Source of the DNA: Neolentinus lepideus HHB14362 ss-1
Taxonomy: Eukaryota; Basidiomycota; Agaricomycetes; Gloeophyllales; Gloeophyllaceae
DNA length: 64,000 bases
Direction of reading: 5' to 3'
Assembly: GCA_001632425.1 (NCBI GenBank)
Contig: KV425570.1
Coordinates: 334,616-398,615, forward strand
The notes beneath the pieces were generated by a model that saw only the letters and a list, made by a program, of their open reading frames with translations, searched no databases and was not told where the DNA came from. Below, in pieces: positions 38,701 to 50,480 of this stretch (positions are counted from its first letter, which is position 1; each line of letters starts with the position of its first letter). The position numbers and the translations under genes were made by a program.

Positions 38701-40584
38701 ACCCCGCGAACGCCAACACGTTCGGGTTCGACCTGCCACGTGGAGATACTGTACAACCAAGAGAAAACGCACCTGACTCAAACTAAGCTTGGTATGACCG
38801 ATTTTTGGGGTTGGGNNNNNNNNNNNNNNNNNNNNNNNNNNNNNNNNNNNNNNNNNNNNNNNNNNNNNNNNNNNNNNNNNNNNNNNNNNNNNNNNNNNNN
38901 NNNNNNNNNNNNNNNGGGGGGGGGGGGGGGGCTGGTTGTACCAAAGTCCCTCCGTCCCAGTGGTGCCGTCCCTTGTAGTCATGCCCTCGAGCTCCAGATA
39001 GATAGTCACCCAGAAACTGCGGGTCCTTAGCGTCTGAGTCGACGCTGGGCCCACCATCACTCATGCACGAGGATGGAGATCTGTGAATAAGCAAATCCGT
39101 ATCATAAAAAGAAAATCAGCACAGATATTCTCTGAGTGGTAGCATCCAGCCCGTCTGCTTGGCAAACACTGGGCTGCCGCGGTATTATTTGACCATCGCA
39201 ACTTCGTCGAGTTCGCCGTCGTTGTCGTATAAATAGGGACCGATGCACAGGTCGATGCTTCATACTTACAGTGAAGGGATGTATATTGTATGGATCAGCA
39301 AGGCTGAACAGTATGGACACAGTGCCCTGGGCACCCACTCACATCGCCTATGGGCCATGGCAGGCGAACATCGACAGGTGCATGCATTTATACACGTCTC
39401 GAATAGATGAACTATCCTCGAATGGGGGCTTGCGCTTATTAGCAGACGACGAGGAGCCGGATAAGCAATAGGTTTATAGCTTACCTACGTACTTGTATAT
39501 GCCCATGTCGCCCTCTTCCCCAACCTTCTCGTACGTCGCTTTGCGAGGATCTGCTGACGCTGACAGAGAAGCCTGTCCACGCCTTTCCATTAGCAAGTCA
39601 AAAACCCAAACTGCCTATTACTTCAAATTCTGAGTTTGACGAATGCCGGGTTGAATTTGTCGCAACGTTATGTTTGCCGCAGTCATGGACGAAGGAATTC
39701 AGAGTTAGTAGGCCACTGGGAGAGAGTTTGAAGTGAGAATTCGAAGGGTAAGGCCACGTTCGTTGACAGAATGGGATACGCAAATTCCGCTCTGAGAGTG
39801 GGCGACTCCTCGGAGATAACTGCAGAGTAGCTAAGAACAACGTTGACAAGTGCTCTGAGAGGTTCCACCGTACGTTTCTCGAGTCCTTGATCATTGTCGT
39901 CCAAGCTTTTTCACGGAAAACTAGCGTCTAATTAATAACAAACTCCCGGGCGCTAGCCACAATGCCTTGCAGCCTCGGTTGACCATCTCAGCATGCAGAC
40001 GTGCTATCCAACGATGTCCATGACTGTTGACAAGAGACCGAGACCAGGACCAGGACCAAGACCAAGTTCCGCATTAGCATCCGTAGACTGCTGACTTATC
40101 CACGTCCTGTCATTAGTGGGAACCCGCCCGGCTTCTTCTCGTCGTCAGGCCCGCAGAACTCCCATCGGACGGCTGAACACAAACTCCAGCGTATTGGATG
40201 GCTATGGCTGACCATCGGAGTCAGGTCAAATTCAAAACACAAGTTCTGACTCGCGTGTGGCGGGATCGCTGCTCTCCGGGCCGTCTATTCTACACCAGAA
40301 TATCGAGAGCAAAGCCTTGTTTGCGGCAGGCCACCTGTCGTACGTCTCGACCCATTGAGGGATGCCTGACTATTGATCCGCCGGATAACAAACGCGCCGT
40401 CTGGTGCAGCGTAAGCCAATGGAACTACACTCCCACAGTTGCAATGTGTTTATTATGCAGGGAAAACGGATCGGTGGGACCTGATATACTAAAATAACAA
40501 TCCGTGATCCTTTCCCTCAACTTGTGATTCTATCTGTCACCTCCGACTATCACCACCGTCTCAAGTGCACAGTCAGACTAGGAG
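35761..40584. other. Long gene-poor stretch containing an assembly gap
   Basis: No frame here shows a recognisable domain or a believable exon chain on either strand. Short AT-rich and repeat-like patches occur, and a ten-A run lies near 38326. The upstream regions of the ADH gene (left) and the P450 gene (right) lie at its two ends. Some sequence is missing at the N gap. Confidence 0.4.
38816..38915. other. Assembly gap of 100 N, flanked by a run of 16 G
   Basis: Exactly 100 N symbols occur, a placeholder length. They are followed directly by 16 G and preceded by GGGGTTGGG. The true size is unknown. Frames that appear to cross it are artefacts. Confidence 0.98.
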
Positions 40585-43500
40585 ATGATTCAGAATGCGC
40601 TCTTCCTCGTACTTTCTCTCCTGGGGCTCTACGCCCTTCAGCTCTTCGTCGGTTACCGTCAGGGCCTGAAGAATATCGGGTACGCTCAATTCTTTGCGAA
40701 GGTGATAATACTGATGCGGATCAACGTTGTTATCGAATGCAGGAACCACCCTGGATCCCGCACACTGTTCAGCGGCTCATCGATGCTGGGTAACTTCCTC
40801 CCTCCCATTCCGGGCATCGCACCAGGGAGGAATAGCTTATTCAGGCGGAAACACGTAGGTGCGGTCCCCATCTCATTCTTATATCCTCATATTCTCTTAT
40901 ATGATGCGTTGTGGACGCAGATCATGCTGCTATGGGATGGGACGTTATGTCATCCGTTCGTTTCTTCTCCCTCCAGTCGCACACCGTGTCTTAGGTCGTT
41001 TACCAGGTGTCCGTATGGCCCCGTGCTCACCTTGGCTACAATCTAGCCGATGCGGCTCTTATCAAGGTGCGCGTCCCCTTCATAGCCATTCCGCATGCCC
41101 CCTGCCTTGCTCTCGCGCTCCCACACTACCTCTTCACCATCTCCGGAGTCCGCTTTCCGTCCCCATCTTTCCTTCCATTACGATCCCTCCTCCCCACACT
41201 AGCCCGCCCTCCGCGCCTATTCTTCCTGCCACTCTCCTGTTCTGATCCTTTCTCCTCCTCCCCAAAAAAGGAACCGATCTCTTGCCATTCTCCCCGTCCC
41301 CACTCCTTGTATTTCTCGGCTCACTCAGACCATGCTGATATCCATATCGTGACATGCACAGGAAGTCACCTCCGCGCGCTCGCGCTTCCCCAAGCCGATC
41401 AAGCAGTACTCCGTCCTCACCTTCTTCGGCCGCAACATCGTCGCGAGCGAGGGCGACGAGTGGAAGCGCTACCGGAAGATCGCAGCGCCTAGTTTCTCTG
41501 AGGTGGGTGTTGGCTGTTGCTTAAACATTAGAGCTACCCGCGCCTCGCTGTTGCGTCGTTCATACATACCATTCGTACATTTTCCCGGTTACTCTGACAT
41601 TCTGCTGTCCTCACCCTCTTGTCTCATCACCTCGTCTCCCTATCTTCCTTCCCTCTTTATATATGCACTAGATCCCGACCTGACCCGTCACCACACGCTC
41701 CTCTAGCGCAACAACAAACTCGTCTGGGACGAGTCCTGTCGTATCATGATGGATATGTTCGACAACATCTGGCAGTGGAAGGACGAGATCGCCGTGGACC
41801 ACTGCGTCGACATCACGGTGCCCGTATGTTTTTCTCCTCCCTTATCTCACTTTTACCCACCTTCACTAAACTCCAAACTTAGATCGCGCTCTTCGTCATC
41901 GGCGTCGCAGGTCTGTCTCATCCCGCCCATCTGTGAGAAGGTAAGACTGATCGCAGTGTGTGATAGGGTTCGGAAGGCGGATCTCGTGGAACGACGACCT
42001 CGTCGTCCCGCCAGGGCATAAGATGACGTTCAAAGACGCACTGCACGTCGTGAGCACGGACGTGTTCATCAAGGTCAGCATCGCAAGACCAAGTCACCAA
42101 GTCACTTTCGATATTAACTGACTATGGTTTTATGCAGGTTATCATCCCGAAGTGGGCGATGGGCCTGACGGAGCGGTTTAGGAATGTGGAGACGGCGTTT
42201 GACGAGCTACGGGTAAGCATCCCTCCTTTGTCTTATCTCTTTGCTGTTCTTTAATTCCACCCTCCGGCCGTAACTATTACGGGAGGGAAGGGGCGGGTCA
42301 AAGTAGGATACTGATATGTGTTGGTGTCGTAGAGATATATGCACGAGATGATCCGCGCGCGGCGCACCGCAGAGAAGAAAGAGGATAGATATGATTTGTT
42401 TAGCTCGTTGTTGGACGCGAGCGAGGATGACAGTGATGCGCTGTTGACTGATGAGGAGTTGGTTGGTAAGTCCATATATGAATTTATGTGGAGATATGCG
42501 AGGGATGGAGGCAGGAGGATGGATGTTGCATTTCATAATTTGGACGGGGATGCAGCTGCATTTCCATCTTTCTCATGTACTGCCATATCAGTCTCTGTCA
42601 TCCTATCGCATCACTTGCAGTAGCAGTTGCAAACTAACTCCAACTTCAGGCAATATCTTCATCTTCCTCGTCGCAGGCCACGAAACTACCGCACACACGC
42701 TCTGCTATACCTTCGGCCTCCTCGCGCTCTATCAGGACGAGCAAGAGATTCTGTATCAACATATCAAGAGTGTGATTCCTGACGGAAGGATCCCCGTAAG
42801 TAGCCTCTCTGTCTCCCGCTTTATAATGACTCACTTCGGACAGGAGTATGAAGAGATGAACCAGTTTACGCAGAGTGTGGCGTACGTAGTCTCTTTTCTT
42901 CTCCTTTGCTTCTCTTCTTTCACTGGTCCCATTCTCTCACCACGTGCCTATATGCAGCAGCTGACGTTGTGGGCTCCATACAGCGTCTTTTACGAAACCC
43001 TCCGCCTTTACCCGGCCGTGACCGGCATTCCGAAGTACTCCGCCGAGGACACGACGCTAACAGCTACCAACGCATACGGGGAGAAGAAAGTCATCCCGGT
43101 ACCGGCGGGAACTAATATTATCATCAACACTCCAGGACTGCACTATAACCGTACGTCTTTTATTTACCCTCTTCTTGTCGGTCGGGTATAGACTGAATGA
43201 TCGCTTTGCACGGTGGGACGGATCGTGAATTTTGTGTGGCGTGATACAGCGAAATACTGGGAAGACCCGTACGCATTTAAGCCCTCGCGATTTTTGGCGA
43301 AAGATTGGCCGCGGGACGCCTTCTTGCCGTTCAGCTCAGGTATGATCCGTTCCATCCAATATTGTGGCCGTTCCTGACTCTACCCTATCCTCGATTTAAC
43401 CTCACATCACACCCTTGACCCTATCACTCCTGGACATCATTTCCACCTCCCCTTGATCAACCCTGCGGTGGTGTTCGCTATGTATCACTCAACCCATGAC

Positions 43501-43835
43501 ACTCAACACTGCCTTTCTCCTCGACCCTGATGACGCACAGGCGCCCGCGCCTGCATCGGCCGTCGGTTCTTTGAAACAGAGGGCATCGCAATCCTCACGA
43601 TGCTCGTTTCCAAGTACAAGATTGAGGTCAAGGAGGAATCCCAGTTTGCTGCGGAGACTTTCGAGCAGCGCAGAGAGCGGTTGTTGGCGTGCAGGCCGGG
43701 GTTGACGCTCACGTACGTTTGAGTCTCGCTATTTGTTCAAGTCATAGTTGCGTCCGAGCTTGGTTACTGATGATGGGCATGCGGATGTGATACAGGCCAC
43801 TTAGGGTTCCTCTGGTGTTTAAGAAGCGGGCGTGA
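40585..43835 (+). CDS. Cytochrome P450 monooxygenase
   Basis: Sixteen exons (40585-40679, 40743-40858, 40921-40955, 41007-41066, 41362-41502, 41707-41823, 41883-41910, 41967-42073, 42138-42212, 42333-42465, 42650-42795, 42844-42881, 42984-43150, 43250-43339, 43541-43712, 43796-43835) encode 519 residues. The N-terminal hydrophobic anchor (NALFLVLSLLGLYALQLFVGY) places it in the ER membrane. The I-helix is FLVAGHETTAHT, the K-helix ETLR, the PERF-like segment KPSRF, and the heme loop FSSGARACIGRRF with the proximal Cys split by an intron. All catalytic residues are intact. Substrate and CYP family cannot be told from sequence reading alone. The style (LTFFGRNIVASEGDEWKRYRKIAAPSF) is that of basidiomycete P450s in the CYP3/CYP4-like group. 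The fourth intron is long (295 nt) and pyrimidine-rich. The gene converges with ERG6. Confidence 0.9.
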
Positions 43836-44234
43836 GGCCCGTATGGAGAGATGAGGCAGGTTTATGCATAGAACGGTGTGCTTCTAAGTTATGTCAGTGT
43901 ATTAGACCTTTGCAGACACTTAGAGGTGGAATAAGAGTCATGAAGGACTAAGTTGCAATCCAGCCAGAAGATATAGATGTTGGTGGAAGTACACCGATTA
44001 TCGAACAGGCGCCGACTTCACGAATATTAATGCAGTGCTTAGAAACGTTAGTGACCACCGTGGAATATCACAAACAGCCTATCTGTGGCCAAATGGGTGC
44101 GGGGAAGCTAAGAGTATGATATATACAGCAAAAGCAGTAGGTACAACTTGCAAAGACGAATCAGAATTATGGATTAATGATATCTACCCGAGTACTCTAA
44201 GCACGCAAAGTCCCAATGAAGTACTAGCCCAGTA

Positions 44235-45525
44235 TTATGAGCTCTCCGGCTTCTTCGCGACGACTAGGTACATCGGCGTGAACAGCTGCAAGAAAGTCAC
44301 TGTCAGTATGATCAGGTGTCGCAACCAGTGCCGGAAACGAACCTTCGTCTGACCACCCTTCACCAACGCGTCACCAGCCACCTTCAGCGACTCACCGACC
44401 TCCCACGTCCCCTTAGGCAAGAAGCCCAAGAACTCCGCAAAACGCATGAAGTTGTGGGTCACAAGCTTGCCGCTCCAGCTCATCCGCCAGACGGTGAAAT
44501 AATCCCACGCCGTCTGCGCCTTACGGACATCGCCCTCAAGCGGGTAGTACCATGGCACCTCGTCGGGGCGGTCCGCGAGATCCTCCTCGTGCAGGAGCTC
44601 AAAGCCAACGTTTTTGATTGCCGCACGCGCAAGGTGGATGGGGCGCATCTCTGGGATGCCGTTGCCGAACTCGATTTCGTGCGCGAGCTCCTTGTGCGAC
44701 TTGATAGATGGATCCCAAGAATCCGTCATGCACCATTCGTACACACCGAACTGGAAAGGGAAGGTTAATGACCGTATCAAGGAATCGTGCACAGCCACGT
44801 ACCACGCCTCCGGGTTTGAGAACCTTGAAGATCTCTCCGTAGACGCCTTCCCATGTTGGCGCATGGACCGTCGCCTCGATCGCGTAAACTGATCCGTCCA
44901 GTCAATATAGGGGCTAAACCATGGGCGCGATCAAAGCAACACACCTGCATCGAACGAGTTGGGCCCAAACTGCTCAGAAAGCTTCATGAAGTCTCCCTTG
45001 ACGAACTCAACCTGGCCCTCTAGCCCAGCCTCCTTCGTGTACTTGCGCGCACGCTGGATCTGGAAGTCGTTGTTGTTCAGGCCGACGACGTGCACGTCTG
45101 CGAAGCGCGAGATCTCCCGTGCGGGGCCGCCGACACCGCAACCGACGTCGAGCACGCGCATGCCCGGGCGCAGGACCATCTGCGAGGCGAGGTAGTGCTC
45201 GTGGCGCGCGAGCGAGGCCGCAAAGGCTTCACCCTTATAGAACCGAGAGAAGTGGAATGAGCGGGACCAGCCGTACTCGTACAACTCGGTAGCGCCATCG
45301 TAGTAGCCTGCATTGAAACGATTGTTCAGACTGAACAAGTGAGAGATGAGAGCTCGGACGAACGAACGCACCGTTGACGACCTCGGTGTAGTTGTCGAGA
45401 CGGTTCTCAGTATCTACCTTGTCCTCCTTGGTCATGTCCTTCTGCCAGAACGCAGTGTAGTTCTCAATGCGCTTGCCAACACGGCCATCGCCGTTCGAGG
45501 GAATCGCGACAGTGCCGTTGGACAT
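44235..45525 (-). CDS. ERG6: Sterol 24-C-methyltransferase
   Basis: Five exons on the minus strand (45525-45372, 45307-44945, 44888-44803, 44750-44343, 44285-44235) encode 353 residues. The sterol-binding region [14 protein letters not shown] is at about 61-74. The S-adenosylmethionine motif [11 protein letters not shown] is at 103-113. [19 protein letters not shown] and the ERG6-type C-terminal sterol methyltransferase domain ([33 protein letters not shown]) follow. In fungi the enzyme methylates C24 of zymosterol or lanosterol-type sterols in ergosterol synthesis, at the ER and lipid droplets. Length and motifs are complete. Upstream on the same strand a good donor (GTAAGT, 45702) and acceptor (TTTACAG, 45539) suggest a 164-nt intron in the 5' UTR. 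It converges with the P450 gene 400 bp away. Confidence 0.94.
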
Positions 45526-45538
45526 TTGACCTATTGAC

Positions 45539-45702
45539 CTGTAAATGTAAATTAGTCCCTTGTTGTGCATAACGACGACCAATAAGTGGTCAGTGACTTG
45601 AATGGTTCCCGAAGGAAGTCTCCCATGTCGCGCGAGGCATGTCGATGGTTTTGCAGAATGATTTCATCATGGAAAGAGTAAAGATATATGGAACGTACTT
45701 AC
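45539..45702 (-). other. Putative intron in the ERG6 5' untranslated region
   Basis: On the minus strand, GTAAGTACG at 45702 and a pyrimidine-containing TTTACAG acceptor ending at 45539 bracket 164 nt. The spliced leader would end 13 nt before the ERG6 ATG. This rests only on splice consensus. Confidence 0.4.
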
Positions 45703-48700
45703 AGCTAAGGAGAGTTGGTAGGGGGTGGGTGATTGAGGAGTGACGGGTATGAAGGAGCGAATTTAAGGGAAGGCATTTTATGGGAGCCTGAGAATGGCCA
45801 TACACTACGCGAAGAAACCAAAAAATCAGGTCATACAAATTCGGTATCAAGGTACGGTCGGCTTTAGCCGGCTCCCCTTCCGGCTATGTCAGATGGCCTC
45901 TGTACAGCTAGCTACGAGTTCCGAGCTACTTTCGATGCTGCATTACGACCTGCGACGACTGCCAGATGGTCAGAGCATTCCATTTACATAAGAAAAATTA
46001 GGTTATTCGGATTGATAGTCTTGCGAAGCTCTGTCACCGGTCCCGTCTGTCAAGAATGAATTAATGAGGCTTTGGGCGCCATTACGGGCACGTTACAGTG
46101 CTTTGCATATTCGTTGACTCGCGTCTCGCGCCCCGCGCCCGAGTATGTGTACTTGTGTGCGCGGTGTAAACAGTGACCTTGTCACGCTAATTCCACCAGT
46201 GTTTATAGAGTTAGGATAGCACATTATTGTATGATATTATGAGCAACATCTCAATATTCCCGAGATTGCTCAACTCTCCGGCCGTTGCAAAGTGACAATC
46301 CACGTTATTATATTGAGGCTGCTCGAGGACTATAGTGATGTTGAACAGCTTTTCACCCAATCTACACGACACACAGGGGCTTTATAGTCTGTCCCTTAGT
46401 CTGTAAGCATTACTGCTGCATTACCAGCTCACTGATGATTCGAATGATATGTGTAAAGCAAAGCAACAGGGAACATAACAATTAACATGAAGGTCCGGTG
46501 GGATGTGTGATGAGGTCACTGTTTGTGCAGTACAAACTAGTACAAACACTAGGGCGCGAGACGCGGCTGTCTAAACGAATATGCAAAGCAAGTACTGTAG
46601 CCTCAGTACTGTCGTCTAGTGCAGGCAATGATACCAGCCTATCTGTCGACACGAAAGGCCTAATCAACGGATCATTGCCGTAAGAGCTGACCGAGGTTCT
46701 AAATTCTTGTTACTATTCGGTTCTCATCCGCGCGCCTCTCCTCCACTTCGATCTTCGGGATTATGTGCTGTGAGCTACTTCGCTATCCCACAGCGCCTAG
46801 AATCGCCACAGGATCCGCGTGTCTAGCACCAGGCATTTCACTCTCGAAGAAATACCAGCACGATCTGTTCCGCACGAACAAAAACTTTTTTGCACACGAC
46901 GCGTTGGTCTTCCGCCACAGCTCGGTTTCCGTCGTACCCAGGGGCTACGTGCTCCGGCCTCATCACTGTGGTAACCTTCTTAAAGTTTAGATGGCAGATA
47001 CTGACTCTATACGACCGCTACTAAGCGCTAGTTCAGGTCGTCCGATTGTCTATCCTGATTCAAATATTCAAGTTCTATTAGACTCGTTACGACGGCCTTC
47101 CACAACCCTTTCGGAGCTATTGGCAACCGTGTATAAATAGCATGCGGTCAGCAATGATGATGGCGAATACTCCCGGATTCACCTTCGAGGCGTCCAAAAT
47201 GCCAATGCTGCCGTCCATCGAAGGAGAACGCGGGTCCCGTGTTCTCCGAGCCAGAGTCCCAACCCATCTTACCTCCATTTCCGCACACTCGTCACATCTT
47301 TCCAACGTCTCAGGAACATCAGGGTCTTGGAAACCTATCCGCGGTCCACATGATGGTTTAGCAGCCTGCTCCTTCGGCTTACCTGGACTGCTGCCGTGAT
47401 ACGCCCGCGTATGTGCCGCACCTATGACAGACGTGGAGGTTTTTCATGTTGGTGCTCTGTCAGCATTGAATCATAACCCCAGACTCTACAACACCGCTAT
47501 ACATCGTGCTGATGCCGTATGATCTTGAGTTATTGGCCGTAAAGATCTGGTCCCTGTGGAAATCATCGGAGATGTTGCTTCATCCTAGCGTATTGTGCTC
47601 TGGTTCTATCGTGCTCTTGCCCTATTCTGCTCGACTTAGCCAAGGCATGGCTTCCATGATGCCGCTAGGATGAGGCGCAATTCGCCCGCACTAAATACCT
47701 ACCAGAACCTGTATTATCTGGGTAAGCTCAGTTCTGGTGCTGAGGCAAAGATGATCATGCGACTTACAGGACTCGCTGCTGACGACTGACAGGCTCTGCA
47801 ACTTGCCCGTGCATCGCCAACATTGAGCCAGAACTCAAAGGATGAGCATTGTCCTCCTATGCAATCTAACCCGTAATGCACAACGACAACTTTTTATATA
47901 CGCAAGACATTCCCATGCAATCTTCTCCTCCTCGTTTTGACATCGACTGCCGGGCCGGGCGTGTACGATGTATACCGTCGTGATCGCCGCCACCGTCTTA
48001 GGCACAAGTCTCTATTGGTGAATTGTGCTTCCTTGATTTTATTGGTGGCCGCACATGCGGGCGTTCTAGACTGCGCGATCTCTCGGACGCTCATCATGGC
48101 AAGCCGGTGTGGCGGCGGCGCAGCGCCTGTACCGACAAATCTCCTCGACTTCAATTCGTATTTCCAGTCTTCTTCCGCTGAGCGGACATTGCCTCGGCTT
48201 TCGTCGACATCATCAAACCTGTTTCGCTAGTAGTGCGGGCGTACTAGACGAAAGGGTACTGCATCATTCGCACTCATAGTGCATGCCATTGAACCAGGGA
48301 TACTACGTCTGCCAAGTTCAGCCGGGACATTAGTGTCTATAAGTTGCAGCTATAGCCGCAGCAAGCACTTTTATTAGTAGGTGGGAGAATGTCCAAAGAT
48401 ACTGTAGTGATCACGGCTTATTCCAGGCTCGGCCATAGTCGTGATCAATATTCAATACACCAGGGACGGCTGAGGCCTATGAATCTTCGCGCAGGCTGAC
48501 CAAAACTCTCCCGCCCAAGGGTCTTCGGTACGGCAGATGTCCTATTCATGGAAGACGTGGTACCAGCGGGGGATATGGCAATAGTGACACAAAGTATTCG
48601 ATCCCGTTCTGGATCGCTAGAGACGCCACAGATAAGGCAACTGTGTCTCCTCGAGAAAACGTCAAAGGTTCAAGTATTTCCTTGAAAAGCCAAGAAACTT

Positions 48701-50480
48701 CGGAGGCGCGAGTGGTGCTCCATTAAACGAGCACGATCGTCAGCTTCTGGGTTCGGATACAATCACGGTCTTTTACTTTTGCCGATTGGACGTGCTGTTA
48801 CTCCAGAAAGCTCCGGTGAGGATGTACACAAGGACCGACGACGAGGAACGAAAGATGCCATGATCACGCGAAAGCAAATTGGTAAGTGTTATCGTTTGCG
48901 ATTGTGTTGTGTGCACGGCGAGGAGGACTGAATGGATCTCTAGGCAATGCATGATTGTGTATCTGTCGTGGTCTCGGACAGGGACTGCTTGCTTTGGAGA
49001 GTGAGTATGCTATACGTGGAATACATCGACATATGGCGGCTGCACCTACCGCGAACAGGTATCACAGTTGAGATTGACTTTCAAGTTGAGGAGTGAAGTG
49101 TCACCTATTCCGGTGAAGCTATACCAGCTACTCACGAATCATGAACCATCGATGAAGCTTGAGTGCCTTGCCTGCCGGGGCCATAACCTTATTGGCCTTT
49201 TCGTTGGGATGCATTTAAAGCAGCGTACAAACGGCGTCGACCCGCTGCGGTGGATTACTTCTCATCGCACCAGACACCCGGCTCGAACCAAGTTGAATTC
49301 TAAGAGGACATAAACAAGCAGCAAGCGGGGACGCTGCATGCTGCGAGAATGTCGGAAGCCTTCTCGTAGAATTTATGCATACCTTACAGCTTGATTTGGA
49401 CGGTATTCACTGCGTTCCAGGCACAAGTATTTGAGGTTCGAATATCTGACTCTGAGCCTACACGCGACCCGGCCATCTGTTTGGGCCGTACGCGTAAACA
49501 CGTGGTTGCCTTTAACTTCGACACATACTATTAGTCACAGGTACTCAAACCTTAAATTCACGTAGTATTAGATTTGTGAATACCTGTGCCTACACAGTAA
49601 ACTTAAAGCTTCAATCATGTTTGTCTGCAAGGCATATGCCAAGTTCCAGTACCTGAGTCTACGTGCTCTACCCAAACATTGAATACCTAGTCCAGGATAT
49701 AAATAATCACAGATACTTTTATTTGTAGTTAAAAAATGGATTTAAGTGAGTCTAATCGAGGAGCCACCTCAATTGCAGACCACCTCGCGTGGCATCCTCA
49801 TGCCATCACCATATCCTGTGCTGGCCCTGCCACATATCTCAGACTGAGACACTCTCAATAGGAGGGGCACATACCTGGGGGACAGGACATCGAGAAAAGG
49901 GTCTCACCCTTCTCTCTCTGACATGTACTTGCTGTCCTCCCAGGTGTGTAGAGCCATGCTCATGCCATGTCCCTTCTATGTCTGACATATTCCATTGCTG
50001 TCCTCCCAGCGACGTGTATTTGTGGTTATATATATTATATACATCAGATATACGAGCATATCTTCATGACCAACACTGAGCATGAGTGATCACCTACACT
50101 GCAGGCCCAAGACTCTGCTCTTGCAAAGGTTATCAGACAATGCACCAATATCATTGAGAACTACTGAAAGATACCCACCTCAGAATGAGACTGAGCCATG
50201 GCCATCATTCAGCTTACAGAGGCCTTGCCTCCTGAGTTGGCTGAGCGACCCCAATACTCCAAGCCAGCAACTCTCAAGTCATATCTCAAGATGCTCGATG
50301 AAATTACCTGCTGAGAGGATGCAGTTGAGGGAGCAGAAGGAAGATCCAATCACAGAACTCCCGACCATGATGGGAGAGATCCTGATGGAAGGAAACTTGC
50401 CGGAGGAGCGCTTCGTTCAAGGAGATATCCCTCTGTCAACTCCAACTCTTCTTCGCAGGATCACTCCAGCTTGGAACCCG
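45703..50480. other. Gene-poor stretch left of the retrotransposon cluster
   Basis: Apart from one exon-like frame near 47.2-47.4 kb, described separately, I see only short uncorrelated frames. Near 49536-49600 there is an imperfect inverted repeat (CACAGGTA... / ...TACCTGTG). The stretch 50018-50070 is TA-rich. Confidence 0.4.
47171..47421 (-). pseudogene. Isolated exon-like coding fragment of an unknown gene
   Basis: On the minus strand an acceptor (GTCATAG) near 47422 opens about 83 stop-free codons of protein-like composition. These include GPRIGFQDPDVPETLERCDE and RSPSMDGSIGILDASK. A consensus-like donor GTGAAT follows at about 47171. Four cysteines are spread over the fragment. No flanking exons can be joined to it with confidence, so it may be a relic. 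The family is not recognised. Confidence 0.25.

Noticed and set aside
38527..39094. Frames spanning the N gap
   Set aside because: They cross 100 unknown bases and cannot be translated.
49530..49605. Imperfect inverted repeat with CACAGGTA / TACCTGTG arms
   Set aside because: Too short and mismatched to call a MITE, and no target duplication is visible.
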